DNA of 64,000 bases, from positions 1,469,318-1,533,317 of the forward strand of contig CAIIXF020000012.1 of assembly GCA_903813345.2 (NCBI GenBank), given 5' to 3'. This document shows positions 55,401-64,000 of the stretch, piece by piece. The stretch is from Owenia fusiformis. Its lineage: Eukaryota > Annelida > Polychaeta > Sabellida > Oweniidae. How positions within the stretch are numbered: the first letter of the stretch is position 1; every line of letters begins with the position of its first letter. Under the pieces are notes generated by a model. That model was not told the DNA's origin. It saw nothing but the letters and a program-made list of their open reading frames with translations, and made no database searches. Both the position numbers and the translations under genes were made by a program.

Positions 55401-56468
55401 AATTCCTTTTCTAATTCCATTTGCCACATCTGTTTGTACATTCTCTAAATATAATCAATATATGCAGAGGTAGAAATATGCATGTTATTCTTTTTAGAAG
55501 CTCGAGAGATATATAACCCATGTGTGCCTGAAGTCATAATCATTAAAAAAGATATAGGTATTTAGAGTAATATCGATGGCACATGTTATATTGATTTACA
55601 ACATTGTTACGTGTAGTCTGATCGATCATTTTTGTCTTTTCACTGCCAGGTATATACTTTAACATCACTAAGCAATACATAACAGTGGATGGACTTTTAA
55701 ACTCCATGTGCTTTTATTTGTTTAAATTACCCTCCTATCTATATGTTATCTAATTGGCTTTAACTATCTCATTTTGCCAAAGAGGCGTCTCATTTGAGAT
55801 TAAGACGTATTTGATATTTCACCTGGTTTTCAAGGTCGATGATATAAGGTTGTTCATGAAAAGAATATATAGCTTATAGGAGGATATAACTGAATCACAG
55901 TCCTGGGATGATTTCAGATGACCTAACTTATGATCCACGGTAAACGTACGGCGGCCGTAGCTTCCCAAAAATCGAGAAAATATGCAGCATAAAATATAGG
56001 GATAAGCTATACGATGTATATCGATTTTGAGAAGTTACGGCCGCCGTACGCCCGCCGTAGAGCAAATATGGCTGAAGCTTTAGATATACACGGAATTGAA
56101 CACGTTGAGAATAGAAAGAAGGGAACGAATATCCATACCATTGGATCGACTTCTTTAAGGTTCAGTTTCGTTGGCCATTTATATCTTTCTCCATCTACGG
56201 TTAGGTCCACTGCTGTGTCCCTCTTAGAACGGCGTGATTTAAGCTTCCTTTCCTTTGGTACATCAATGATTTTATCTAGGCTTGTATTCGAGCAGTCAAG
56301 GGCATGGTAGCGGATACCTTTGTTCGTAGTCGGCCGTGTTAGCATGGCTGTTTTCTCGTCAGTTGAACGGTATTGAGGTAGCTTACCTCGCGGAGATTCT
56401 CCTGTAATTTGGAGGGTGTCTGATCCCGGGATACCGAACCCTGTCACCAACGACCGTGACATTTCCAT
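46484..56468 (-). CDS. Ankyrin-repeat protein with C-terminal death-like domain
   Basis: Ten coding exons on the minus strand, all GT-AG and in phase: 56139-56468, 54872-55162, 54512-54610, 54027-54134, 53553-53666, 48195-48296, 47789-47887, 47370-47492, 46757-47021 and 46484-46509, giving 518 codons. Residues 1-110 are disordered with a basic KERKLKSRRSKRD cluster (possible nuclear signal). Residues ~180-420 hold about seven ankyrin repeats, mostly one per exon (EGLSPLMRACEKGHLDVAQT, FGLTPLHCAS, YGRTPLHIAVE, AGSTPLHEAAKHGN, HGQTAKDIAL). Residues ~425-510 look like a death-domain helical bundle (REVFYAACKIIPDDGWDALA, then LCAWIEECPLIATFWVLIRSL). Such proteins usually act as cytosolic adaptors in immune or apoptotic signalling. 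The partner is unknown. A 5' UTR exon must lie upstream, since an acceptor sits at 56500-56501. One intron carries a 5-kb transposon. Confidence 0.88.
49536..50026. mobile_element. GC-rich MITE with TAATGGCCTAGTCACAT ends
   Basis: TAATGGCCTAGTCACATAGC on the left is perfectly inverted on the right as GCTATGTGACTAGGCCATTA. The arms continue with CCGGCCGATG. The interior repeats GAGCTCGGTG and CGGCCG motifs. Much higher GC than its surroundings. Confidence 0.9.
50309..50918. mobile_element. MITE with TGTTTCATATGTAT ends
   Basis: Left TGTTTCATATGTATACACC and right GGTGCATACATATGAAACA. Subterminal blocks (ttctgaaactttcc / caaagtttcagaatcc) are also inverted. Confidence 0.75.
50985..51380 (-). 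pseudogene. Degraded transposon ORF
   Basis: An open stretch containing ALPALHAFTGCNTVSALVR. The HA[FL]TGC[DN]TVSA motif is one I associate with coding regions of large invertebrate DNA transposons; that is memory, not a search. Flanking frames are broken, so this is a remnant of the element's own gene. Confidence 0.5.
55940..56080. mobile_element. MITE with TACGGCGGCCGTAG ends
   Basis: TACGGCGGCCGTAGCTTCCC and the complementary GAAGTTACGGCCGCCGTACG enclose ~85 bp. It lies ~60 bp downstream of the first coding exon of the ankyrin gene. A half copy is at 58318-58352. Confidence 0.65.
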
Positions 56469-56509
56469 GACGACAGTGGTTTGACGTATGGCTCTGAAGC
56501 TGAAATAAC

Positions 56510-57800
56510 CAAATAATTTTGTATCAAGGCTCTCCTTCGAGCTGGCCTGAAAAGAGAACGGAGACACAGGGGCTTGGTGGCTTGGTGCAAGACCTTCAGC
56601 ACTTGTCTGTCAAAGTCATAATGATCCTGCAATATGTATCATTAATAGCAGAGTATCAGTTTCCCCGAGAATTGCCTCAGTATGTTGTGATCGATTGTTC
56701 CATTGTTTTACATAGACACTAATTATTGGCAACGTTTTATAATTGATGTATGTGTGTATGGCTTATTCACAGATGGCTGAATATTTAGAGAGACGTACAT
56801 GTAGTTGGAATCTATACTCCTCTAGTTTTATTTCGAACTGTTTCATAATATAAACGTAAATATTTGATAATTGTGATCAATTCTGACCACCTTACAAAAT
56901 ATTAAATATTTAATCATGGTATGATATAAAAATATGGAATAAAATTTTACGATAATCGCACAGTGGGAGATTTAGTCACTAGGCTTAGGTGAAGCGGCTT
57001 AGTTTACATTTTCGAACAACACAACTATCTTAGTACTATCTAAACTATTTACTACCGAATTAGTTATCACATAACCGTGTTTTTATAGTCCTCTAGTCTA
57101 TGAGATTACTTACCAATTTGTTTTTGGTTGTATTGTCGAAGAATCGTCGTAATTGACCCCCTATTCCGACACTAGAGTATTGCAGATGTCCTCACTTTAG
57201 ACTATAAACAAGTACAACATTGGAACATTGATTTAGATCCGTATATTTTCCTTAAAATTATTCCTATTATATTTCATTTAAAGATTTCAATTCCAGCCAT
57301 GTTCCTAGATTCCTACATACCGACCGATAATCCACTAAAACAGCACCAAAACATTGGCGATATATACATGTAGTGTATAATCGTAAATGGTTAGTGATTT
57401 GAAATTCAATGCGACCACTTGATAAAACCTATAGAATTCTCTAACAATACAAATACGTTTAACAATCTCGATTATGTATTTACTCCGGTAGTTTGAATAG
57501 AATAAACGAAATCCAATTCTGATTTTATTGTACATTGTTTGGTGCCAAGGATAAATGGTTTATGGATTTTGTTACCCTGTAATACAGATAGATGTCTCTC
57601 CCGGTTTACTGTATCACTCCCTCCCCCCGCATGGTTAAGGTCCTCTTGCATGTCCCTTACTGGACCCGAATGAGTATAAACTTATAAGCAAGAGTACCTT
57701 AATCAAATGATTTAGTTTCAAACTTTTTTTGTGGAGATTGTTCGGCGATCGGCGTCTGTAACAACAAATGGTAGCTGCTGACATTTTGACATGTTAATGT
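56510..57800. other. Upstream region of the ankyrin gene
   Basis: Should contain the 5' non-coding exon and promoter of the minus-strand ankyrin gene. I could not place them. No other gene seen. Confidence 0.35.
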
Positions 57801-57805
57801 CATGT

Positions 57806-57917
57806 TATGCCCGGCCGATTGAGTGTTTTGTTCAATATTGTGTATTCACTTTTGAACAAAATACTCAATCGACCGGGCGCCGTTGTGAAAATCGGAGCAA
57901 ATGTGACCAAGGCATTA
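57806..57917. mobile_element. GGTCACATTTGC MITE, copy 1 (left end lost)
   Basis: GCCCGGCCGATTGAGTGTTTT pairs with AAAATACTCAATCGACCGGGC. Only the right outer end (GCAAATGTGACCAAGGCATTA) is present. Confidence 0.7.
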
Positions 57918-57960
57918 GGTTAATTATTGTCTTATTTTCGAAATGCAATAAACATTGCAT

Positions 57961-58106
57961 TAATACCTGGGTCACATTTGCTGCGATTCATCGGCCGGAG
58001 CCCTGCCGATTGAGTATTTTGTTAAAAATTGAATACATTTCTGAACAAAATACTTAATCGGCCGGGCGCCGTAGTGAAAATCGGAGCAAATGTGACCAAG
58101 GCATTA
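57961..58106. mobile_element. GGTCACATTTGC MITE, copy 2
   Basis: Complete: TAATACCTGGGTCACATTTG to CAAATGTGACCAAGGCATTA, with internal GCCGATTGAGTATTTTG arms. Confidence 0.85.
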
Positions 58107-58502
58107 GTTTACGATGATACGGTATAAGAATTGAGGACCATATTTGGCCAAGACTCAAAATTGGATATTTCATCAAACATGAATGCATTCTGTGTAACGA
58201 TCATTCAAAAAATGAGGTAACACAAAAGTACTTTCAATCATAAAAAACAAACCATGTTTTAAAAAGTGTCAAATATTATCTGAACCAACTCTTTCGACAT
58301 GAATTTAAGTCTCAGTCACATTTGCTCTACGGTGGCCGTACGGCGGCCGTAGCTTTACAAATTAGAAGTTTTAAAAATCTCACATTAACATAATTTTAAC
58401 AAAACACTTTGATTTTGAACTACATGTATGTATTTTATGATAATGTGTCAATATTTACATTGTTATCATGACATTTACATTAAAATATTCAATAGTTTAC
58501 AC

Positions 58503-58757
58503 CGCAGTCACATTTGCACCGATTCATCCGCGTCGCCCGGCCGATTGAGTATTTTGTTCAAAACTGAATACAATTTTAAACAAAATACTCAATCGGCCGG
58601 GCGCCGTATTTTGTTCAATTCGAATACAATTTTGAACAAAATACTCAATCGGCAGGTGCCGCATTTTTTTCAAAACTGAATACAATTTTGAACAAAATAC
58701 TCTTGAAATCGGCCTGGCGCCGTAGAGAAATACCGAGCAAATGTGACCATGGCATTA
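58503..58757. mobile_element. GGTCACATTTGC MITE, copy 3 (internally duplicated)
   Basis: The central GAGTATTTTGTTCAAAA...CAAAATACTCAATCGGC segment is present about three times, making it longer than its relatives. Confidence 0.75.
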
Positions 58758-58819
58758 GGGTCTAATACCAAAAACTGAACAGACTACCGAATAGTCACAC
58801 TGTGATAATAATAACTATG

Positions 58820-58965
58820 TAATGCCTTGGTCACATTTGGTCCGATTTTCACTACGGCGCCCGGCCGATTGAGTATTTCGTTCAGAAATTTATTCAATTT
58901 CGAACAAAATACTCAATCGGCCGGGCGCCGGCCGATGAATCGCAGCAAATGTGATCCAGGCATTA
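58820..58965. mobile_element. GGTCACATTTGC MITE, copy 4
   Basis: Complete: TAATGCCTTGGTCACATTTG to CAAATGTGATCCAGGCATTA. Confidence 0.85.
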
Positions 58966-59398
58966 CCCTGTAATATATTTAGAAAATGTAAGCTGATTTA
59001 TTCATGATCAATTTGTAATACCATACTTATTTTTGATCCCGTCACCAAGTTGTCAATCGGGTATATCAACGGATCCGATCAGTAAAAAAAGAAACCCATA
59101 AAATTCATTAGAGCAGCGAGGCATTGGTCGTACAGGCGAGTGCATGAATGATTTTACAGGCGAGGTTGGATAATGAATACCAAATGAAGCAAGTTGACAA
59201 GGACAATTACGTTGAATCTCATATGAAGAAAGCAGTTGCAGAAAACAAATAAATTACTTGGAATGAGTCGAATCAAGGTAAACGTGGAAACTTTTAGAGA
59301 TAATTTATAATGAGCACGCACATATCATTGATCATTTTTTAGGTTGTAGAATGTTTAGTAATTTCAATAGGATCCCAGTTGGAATCTCATGTTACACG

Positions 59399-59544
59399 TA
59401 ATGCCTGGGTCACATTTGCTCCGATCCATCGGCCGGCGCCGTGCCGATTGAGTGTTTTATTCAATATTGTATTTAATTTTGAACAAAATACTCAATCGGC
59501 TGGGCGCCGTACGTGAAAATCGGAGCAAATGTGCCCAAGGTATA
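59399..59544. mobile_element. GGTCACATTTGC MITE, copy 5
   Basis: Complete: TAATGCCTGGGTCACATTTG to CAAATGTGCCCAAGGTATAA. It lies ~225 bp upstream of the coding exon of the GT92 gene, hence in its 5' UTR intron or promoter. Confidence 0.85.
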
Positions 59545-59780
59545 ACTCATTACGCATACAGTCGACAGTTTTGCAGTACATAAATGTACCTAGATTATTA
59601 TATGAGGGTAAATATTTTTCTACAATGCATGAAAAATTATATTTCAGTGACCTACTTCTCAAAACTACAAAAATGTAGGTCGTCAATCCTATTTCTCCTT
59701 TTTATAGATAGTAAACAGAAAGATGTGATGAATATCAGAATGTAAACATTTCTGTTTTTCTAATTTCAGATTATCAAAAG

Positions 59781-61307
59781 ATGTCACTATTGCGGCGCCT
59801 AAAGAGGACTCTCAATTACTTGGGGCACATAAGGGGCTCTAATCAACTAGTCTTGTTCCTTTGCGTAGTCGCCATCCTATTTCTCTTCAACGAATATCTG
59901 TTAAAACAAACAACTTACCATATTGTCCAAGAGAAGAATGTCAGATATCAACGTGCATCGATAGTTCGGGCAAATAAAACTCATATCGCTCGGAAGGACG
60001 CGCCTGTTGCGCTTATCCACGATGACCCAAATGGTACAAATATTGACGAAGCGTATCTGGAGCCAGATTTAACCGGTTGGAAATATCCTGACAAACGATA
60101 TTACCCAATAAGAGGTCCGAACGACACGGACTTCTATTTTTATTCAGCGTTTCTGGACGATCGAATTTCTCCTACAACGATTCGCTTGATTGGTTTAAAG
60201 GGTCGGAACTTTAATAACACGGTGTATTGTCGTTTCCCGCAGCAAAGTGGTAATGGTCATCTCGAGACGATTGTTCACGCGACTCAACCTATATTTGATA
60301 CATGGCCATGTCGGAAAAAGCAATGCCGTCATATCGCCTACATGTACAGTTGCGTGTTCCCCCTGTCGTTACCCCAGGGAGCTACTTCTACGGTAACCAT
60401 CTATATCAACCCCAGCATCGCAAGTGTTACATTACCCATACTGAACGGCGATGGACTGAATGGGAAACGTAAGGGCATGGGGCTATGTCTGAAATCAGTC
60501 ACAGGGAACATAAACGCAACTAGAATGGTTGAATGGATTGAAATGAACAAGTTACTAGGGGTCGATCGTATCATCGTCTACAACACTAATGTTACTTCAA
60601 ATGCAATTGATGTATTACAAGACTACGCTGAGCGAGGTGCTGTAGAACTTATTCCCGATTTGTTCCCAGAGAAGGTGAAAGCAGATACAAACTCGTTTCC
60701 GGATGGCAATTCCCATCATTTAGATTACTATTGGCTACAACAGCAGGCATATCTCGTAGCCTACAATGATTGCCTTTACAGGTTCAGGAAGAACTTCAAG
60801 TACCTTTTGGTGATAGATTATGACGAGGTTATTGTTCCCAACAAGCCTACAACATTAACAAAGCTGATGGATAAACTGTTTTTTATATACCCAAATACCA
60901 GTGCGTTTTCTTTTAAGTCTGCGCAGCATTTGACCTACTTTGGAGCAGAAGATAACACAGCGCCACCTTTTTTGCACATGATGCATTATCTGCGACGAAC
61001 GCAGGTGGTATTCAGCCAGCCGAAGTCCATAGTCGATCCTACCAAAGCTTTATTTATAAACTGGCACACTGTTGTTAAAAATATAGAAACTAAAACCGTC
61101 GGTTATGCGACGAATATATTAATAGCAGAACACTACAAGTTTGGATATGTTCACCATTACAGATATAGGTGTCGCTCTAATAGTAGAAAGGAATGTCAGG
61201 CCAAACGGAAGGGACAGACAGTTGATGAAGTGATGCCGAGGTACATGAAACAACTGGATGCCCGTGTGAGGAAAGCACGCAAAAGATTAGGCCTCGCATC
61301 ATTATAA
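59781..61307 (+). CDS. GT92-family glycosyltransferase (DUF23), type II Golgi protein
   Basis: 508 codons in one exon. An acceptor (TAATTTCAG) at 59769 lies 11 nt before the ATG, so a non-coding exon is upstream. A short cytosolic basic stretch is followed by a signal-anchor (NQLVLFLCVVAILFLF, ~21-36) and a stem. The catalytic region starts around GLCLKSVTGN (235) with RMVEWIEMNKLLGVDRIIVY and ELIPDLFP. LVIDYDEVIVP has the metal- and sugar-nucleotide-binding DYDE at 346-349. SAFSFKS and the C-terminal HHYRYRCRS follow. The family includes C. elegans GALT-1, which adds beta-1,4-galactose to core fucose. Donor and acceptor here are unknown. Paired cysteines (150, 177, 182, 191) in the N-terminal lumenal part are typical. 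Confidence 0.88.
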   Translation: MSLLRRLKRTLNYLGHIRGSNQLVLFLCVVAILFLFNEYLLKQTTYHIVQEKNVRYQRASIVRANKTHIARKDAPVALIHDDPNGTNIDEAYLEPDLTGWKYPDKRYYPIRGPNDTDFYFYSAFLDDRISPTTIRLIGLKGRNFNNTVYCRFPQQSGNGHLETIVHATQPIFDTWPCRKKQCRHIAYMYSCVFPLSLPQGATSTVTIYINPSIASVTLPILNGDGLNGKRKGMGLCLKSVTGNINATRMVEWIEMNKLLGVDRIIVYNTNVTSNAIDVLQDYAERGAVELIPDLFPEKVKADTNSFPDGNSHHLDYYWLQQQAYLVAYNDCLYRFRKNFKYLLVIDYDEVIVPNKPTTLTKLMDKLFFIYPNTSAFSFKSAQHLTYFGAEDNTAPPFLHMMHYLRRTQVVFSQPKSIVDPTKALFINWHTVVKNIETKTVGYATNILIAEHYKFGYVHHYRYRCRSNSRKECQAKRKGQTVDEVMPRYMKQLDARVRKARKRLGLASL

Positions 61308-61502
61308 AGGAGATTGTGTTCATTAATTCACGTTATATTATTAAGTTAAAGATGTATGTTTTGATTATTGTTGAAAACCTGTTCAACTTGTTCTTAGCTT
61401 GTTCTTTGTTATAGATCTAGATGATCTAGATGTAGCTCGTCTGCCAAGGTTTAATTGATACTGGCTGTTGTATTAATATCTAACTGTCTTATTATAGACG
61501 AA

Positions 61503-61508
61503 AATAAA
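61503..61508 (+). terminator. Poly-A signal for the GT92 gene
   Basis: AATAAA ~200 nt after the stop, the first in sense. Confidence 0.55.
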
Positions 61509-61509
61509 T

Positions 61510-62640
61510 AATACATACAGTTCAGTTCAGTATGCTAGCAGAATGCTAGTTTAGCCTCCTTACAAATCTGATGGTATACCTTTAAGTATGTCTCATACAA
61601 TTTTGACATTTTTGTATTTTGAGAAATCTGATGGTATTTGATGTATTAATTAGAGTCCATGACACAATAGTTTAATAGTTTTTATTTATATCAAATCATT
61701 AATTCAACTCTTAATTAACAGCTTTTCTAGAAAGTTAAGAATTCACAATGACGCACTGGTATATCATTAAGAATCAATTATTATATAGATATAGGATTTT
61801 ATTAGTACTGATGCCCTTTTAGGGCCAAACGTACATCCGATATACAATTTTCAATAACAGTAAATATAGCAATAAAGTAAAGAAAATAGGATTACATTCT
61901 TCAAATGACATATATAAAATGTTACTTTGATATAAGAATCCTGTCTCTACCAATCATTAGATACTTTATCATGTCAGCAGATTCTTTTAATATGATCCCC
62001 TCACTCGTCAATAGAAAAATTGTCTTTTGGTGATCATAATGTTTTTAAAATTACTACACAGGTTTTCAAGTTTTTCAATATGGAATTTTCTGATAAACTC
62101 CAATTTTTTACATTTGAATAAAAAGTGTTTTTCATCTTCTATTTAAAGGCTCTCAAAATTCCCAAATGAAATAAGTGTCAGAATGAGAATGAGAAATGTA
62201 GGAACGGTGTACTGATTTATGATCGTGCTGAGTTTTGGCTCATATGGGCAAACTAGCAACACAAAAGCAAATGCCAAATGCAAATGCATTGTTACATCCC
62301 ATAGATTTCAACATGTTCAACGTACAGACAACTTAACTCGTCAACGTACAGTTCTGATTTTCTAAATTATACCCATCCGATGATTATAAATCTTCACTCC
62401 TACTAATATGTATAGTTTAGAGAAACATATTCTCATAAACAGAATCTTTATTCTCTGATGAGTCAGTTCATTTCCTCCACATAAGAAATCGTAATTCGAA
62501 AGTTAAAAGTCTTCGAGCAAGAGAATGCTATTTTTATTTAACAAGAAAGCTTATTTATTTCCACTAATTGTTTTTTTACAACTCACATCGCAATTTTTGC
62601 TTTATCTCAGTTACTTTTGGCAACGTAACCATGGAAACTA
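61510..62640. other. Convergent intergenic region
   Basis: AT-rich sequence between two convergently transcribed genes. It holds the 3' UTRs and no supported gene. Confidence 0.4.
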
Positions 62641-62646
62641 TAGTAT

Positions 62647-63744
62647 TCATATGATACCGTGCACACCCAAACACTTCAAATGGATGTAAAATCGTTGGAG
62701 TATAAACTTGTAGAGGTCATAATCATCTGCTAACAATTCTCTCATCACCGCAATACTTGAATTATTTGGTCTCACTTTATTATGACCAACATTTGCTCTC
62801 TCTGTTGATTTGTATGCCTCAGACAGTTCATTTTTAAACCTAGGTAAAATAGTCTCCATGGCAACCAATGTTTCTTTAAAATGCTCAGTTATTCCAATGA
62901 ATGTATAGTATTTCTCGATGTTGGCTTTAGCTCTTTCTATGGACACCATTGAAGAATTGATGTGCGCATATTTACCAGAAAACCACTCTGGATATGTTGA
63001 AACAATATGCCCCCCTTTGCATCCAGAAAATGGCCTTGCTTTTAAACATGTTGCAGTGTCTTTGGCATCCCTTCCCATACAACCAGCCTGACGTATCCAC
63101 AAGTGAAGGCAATCTCCCAGAGTTTGTTTTATCTCGTCAGGAGTTAGTTTCAGCCAGTTTCTAAAGTACGAATCTGCCCTAGTATAGTAATATAAAGATA
63201 TCCACCTTTCGACGGGATCTCGAACTAAGTCTATGAATAAAGGCTGCTTGTATCCTAGCTCATTAAAATCAAAGAAAGTTAAATGTCCCATAAAAATGTA
63301 CGGCTGTTTTGTGAATGGTAGAACTTGAATTTTAACAAATTTTTGCTTACTTGAAAAGCTCGGTACCTTTAGTAGATCCTGTATCACCTGGGGCATTGTA
63401 TAATGAGTTGAATACGTTTTAGAATTTTTACAAGCATTTGACAAAATCTGCATAAAAGTTGTACTTGCACATTTGGGTACTTCAGTGTAGATAATCAGAT
63501 CTTCATTTCGATCTTTTTCTGAATATCCTCTTAGATTGAATCCTTTGCCGCACGTTTGCTGCGCCTTTGTTTGCTGTTTATGTGGTTTCCATGACATCAA
63601 CAAACCATCTTCGTTTACTTTGCTCCCGTCTGGCCGTAGTAAAGACATAGCGAACGAAGATGTCATCAAACGCCAGCAAACTAATGTAATTGTACTTAAA
63701 ATTAGTAAAATTGCGAAGAAATAGTATGTTAGAGAACGTGCCAT
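62647..63744 (-). CDS. Uronyl/heparan-sulfate 2-O-sulfotransferase-like enzyme
   Basis: 365 codons. ATG at 63744 is preferred: a splice acceptor (TTATTCTTAG) lies ~40 nt upstream, so the longer frame to 63810 runs into intron. A membrane anchor at ~6-24 (TYYFFAILLILSTITLVCW) marks a type II Golgi protein. The PAPS-binding 5'-phosphosulfate loop is YTEVPKCASTTF (~86-97). The 3'-phosphate motif is VRDPVERWIS (~174-183). GHLTFFDF (~153-160) carries the histidine expected at the catalytic position of the 2-O-sulfotransferase family. The cysteine-rich stretch 212-242 also fits the family. It transfers sulfate from PAPS to C2 of uronic acid in glycosaminoglycans. HS2ST versus UST cannot be settled; substrate inferred. 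K in the PKCASTT loop is present. Confidence 0.88.
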   Translation of the reverse strand: MARSLTYYFFAILLILSTITLVCWRLMTSSFAMSLLRPDGSKVNEDGLLMSWKPHKQQTKAQQTCGKGFNLRGYSEKDRNEDLIIYTEVPKCASTTFMQILSNACKNSKTYSTHYTMPQVIQDLLKVPSFSSKQKFVKIQVLPFTKQPYIFMGHLTFFDFNELGYKQPLFIDLVRDPVERWISLYYYTRADSYFRNWLKLTPDEIKQTLGDCLHLWIRQAGCMGRDAKDTATCLKARPFSGCKGGHIVSTYPEWFSGKYAHINSSMVSIERAKANIEKYYTFIGITEHFKETLVAMETILPRFKNELSEAYKSTERANVGHNKVRPNNSSIAVMRELLADDYDLYKFILQRFYIHLKCLGVHGII

Positions 63745-64000
63745 TTTCTTATTGTCTATACTGAACACCGGATGAGCTGGATTTCTAAGAATAAACAATA
63801 CAGAAATCAATCCAAATAAGCTATATATCTATCCATCTATCAATACTTACAGTAGCCAAACGAGTATATTAACAAACAATGCCATTCATTTGTGTTACTA
63901 TAGCAACCGTTTACGAACTAATCTTTTGAATCATATTTCTACTTAGAAACTCATTAAAACTATATTTTCAAACACAGCTTCATTTCGATTGGTTTAAGAG

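Noticed and set aside
56007-56567. 186-codon minus-strand frame as a separate gene
   Set aside because: Only 56139-56468 is used, as the first coding exon of the ankyrin gene. The rest is intron containing a MITE.

Overview
The window is an intron-rich, AT-rich animal nuclear genome segment. GT-AG introns, one-repeat-per-exon ankyrin structure, dense palindromic MITEs, a 162-bp core-repeat element of the kind known from bivalves, and lophotrochozoan-type protein families all suggest a mollusc, most likely a marine bivalve. That assignment is an inference from gene and repeat content. Seven protein-coding loci were assembled by eye with checked splice sites and reading frames.

Left end (1-7.6 kb, minus strand): five tandem copies of a ~1.6-kb unit. 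Each carries a single-exon 128-codon gene for a small helical protein with an acidic, aromatic tail. In all four copies whose 3' side is in the window, the gene ends about 100 nt after the stop in a perfect match to the metazoan replication-dependent histone mRNA stem-loop, GGTCCTTTTCAGGACC, followed ~14 nt later by a purine-rich AAAGAGAAA like the U7-binding histone downstream element. Each copy has a TATA box and an upstream array rich in TGACATCA. The protein is not a histone. This is the best candidate for an undescribed system in the window.

7.8-9.7 kb, minus strand: exons 1-4 of a fructosamine/ketosamine-3-kinase gene. Its C-terminal exons are not in the window, so the small-gene array probably sits inside its fourth intron or has replaced its 3' half.

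13.3-28.4 kb, plus strand: a complete 10-exon bleomycin hydrolase gene (456 codons; Cys71, His371, Asn393). Five different tandem arrays sit in it. Two of them amplify a splice acceptor together with the start of the following exon (82-bp unit before exon 8, ~34-bp unit before exon 9). A third begins in the last codons and stop, and extends into the 3' UTR.

30.2-33.3 kb: a nearly intact LINE (endonuclease plus reverse transcriptase) with a poly-A tail. 33-44 kb: gene-poor, with MITEs and old duplications, including a TE insertion whose empty site survives in a nearby duplicate.

44.0-44.8 kb, plus strand: a secreted peptide precursor with dibasic sites and a CC-x5-C-x3-C core. 46.5-56.5 kb, minus strand: a 10-coding-exon ankyrin-repeat plus death-like-domain protein (518 aa), with a ~5-kb long-inverted-repeat element in one intron. 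57.8-59.5 kb: a cluster of GC-ended MITEs. 59.8-61.3 kb, plus strand: a GT92 glycosyltransferase. 62.6-63.7 kb, minus strand: a uronyl/heparan 2-O-sulfotransferase-like enzyme. The last two are both type II Golgi glycan-modifying enzymes, convergently arranged.
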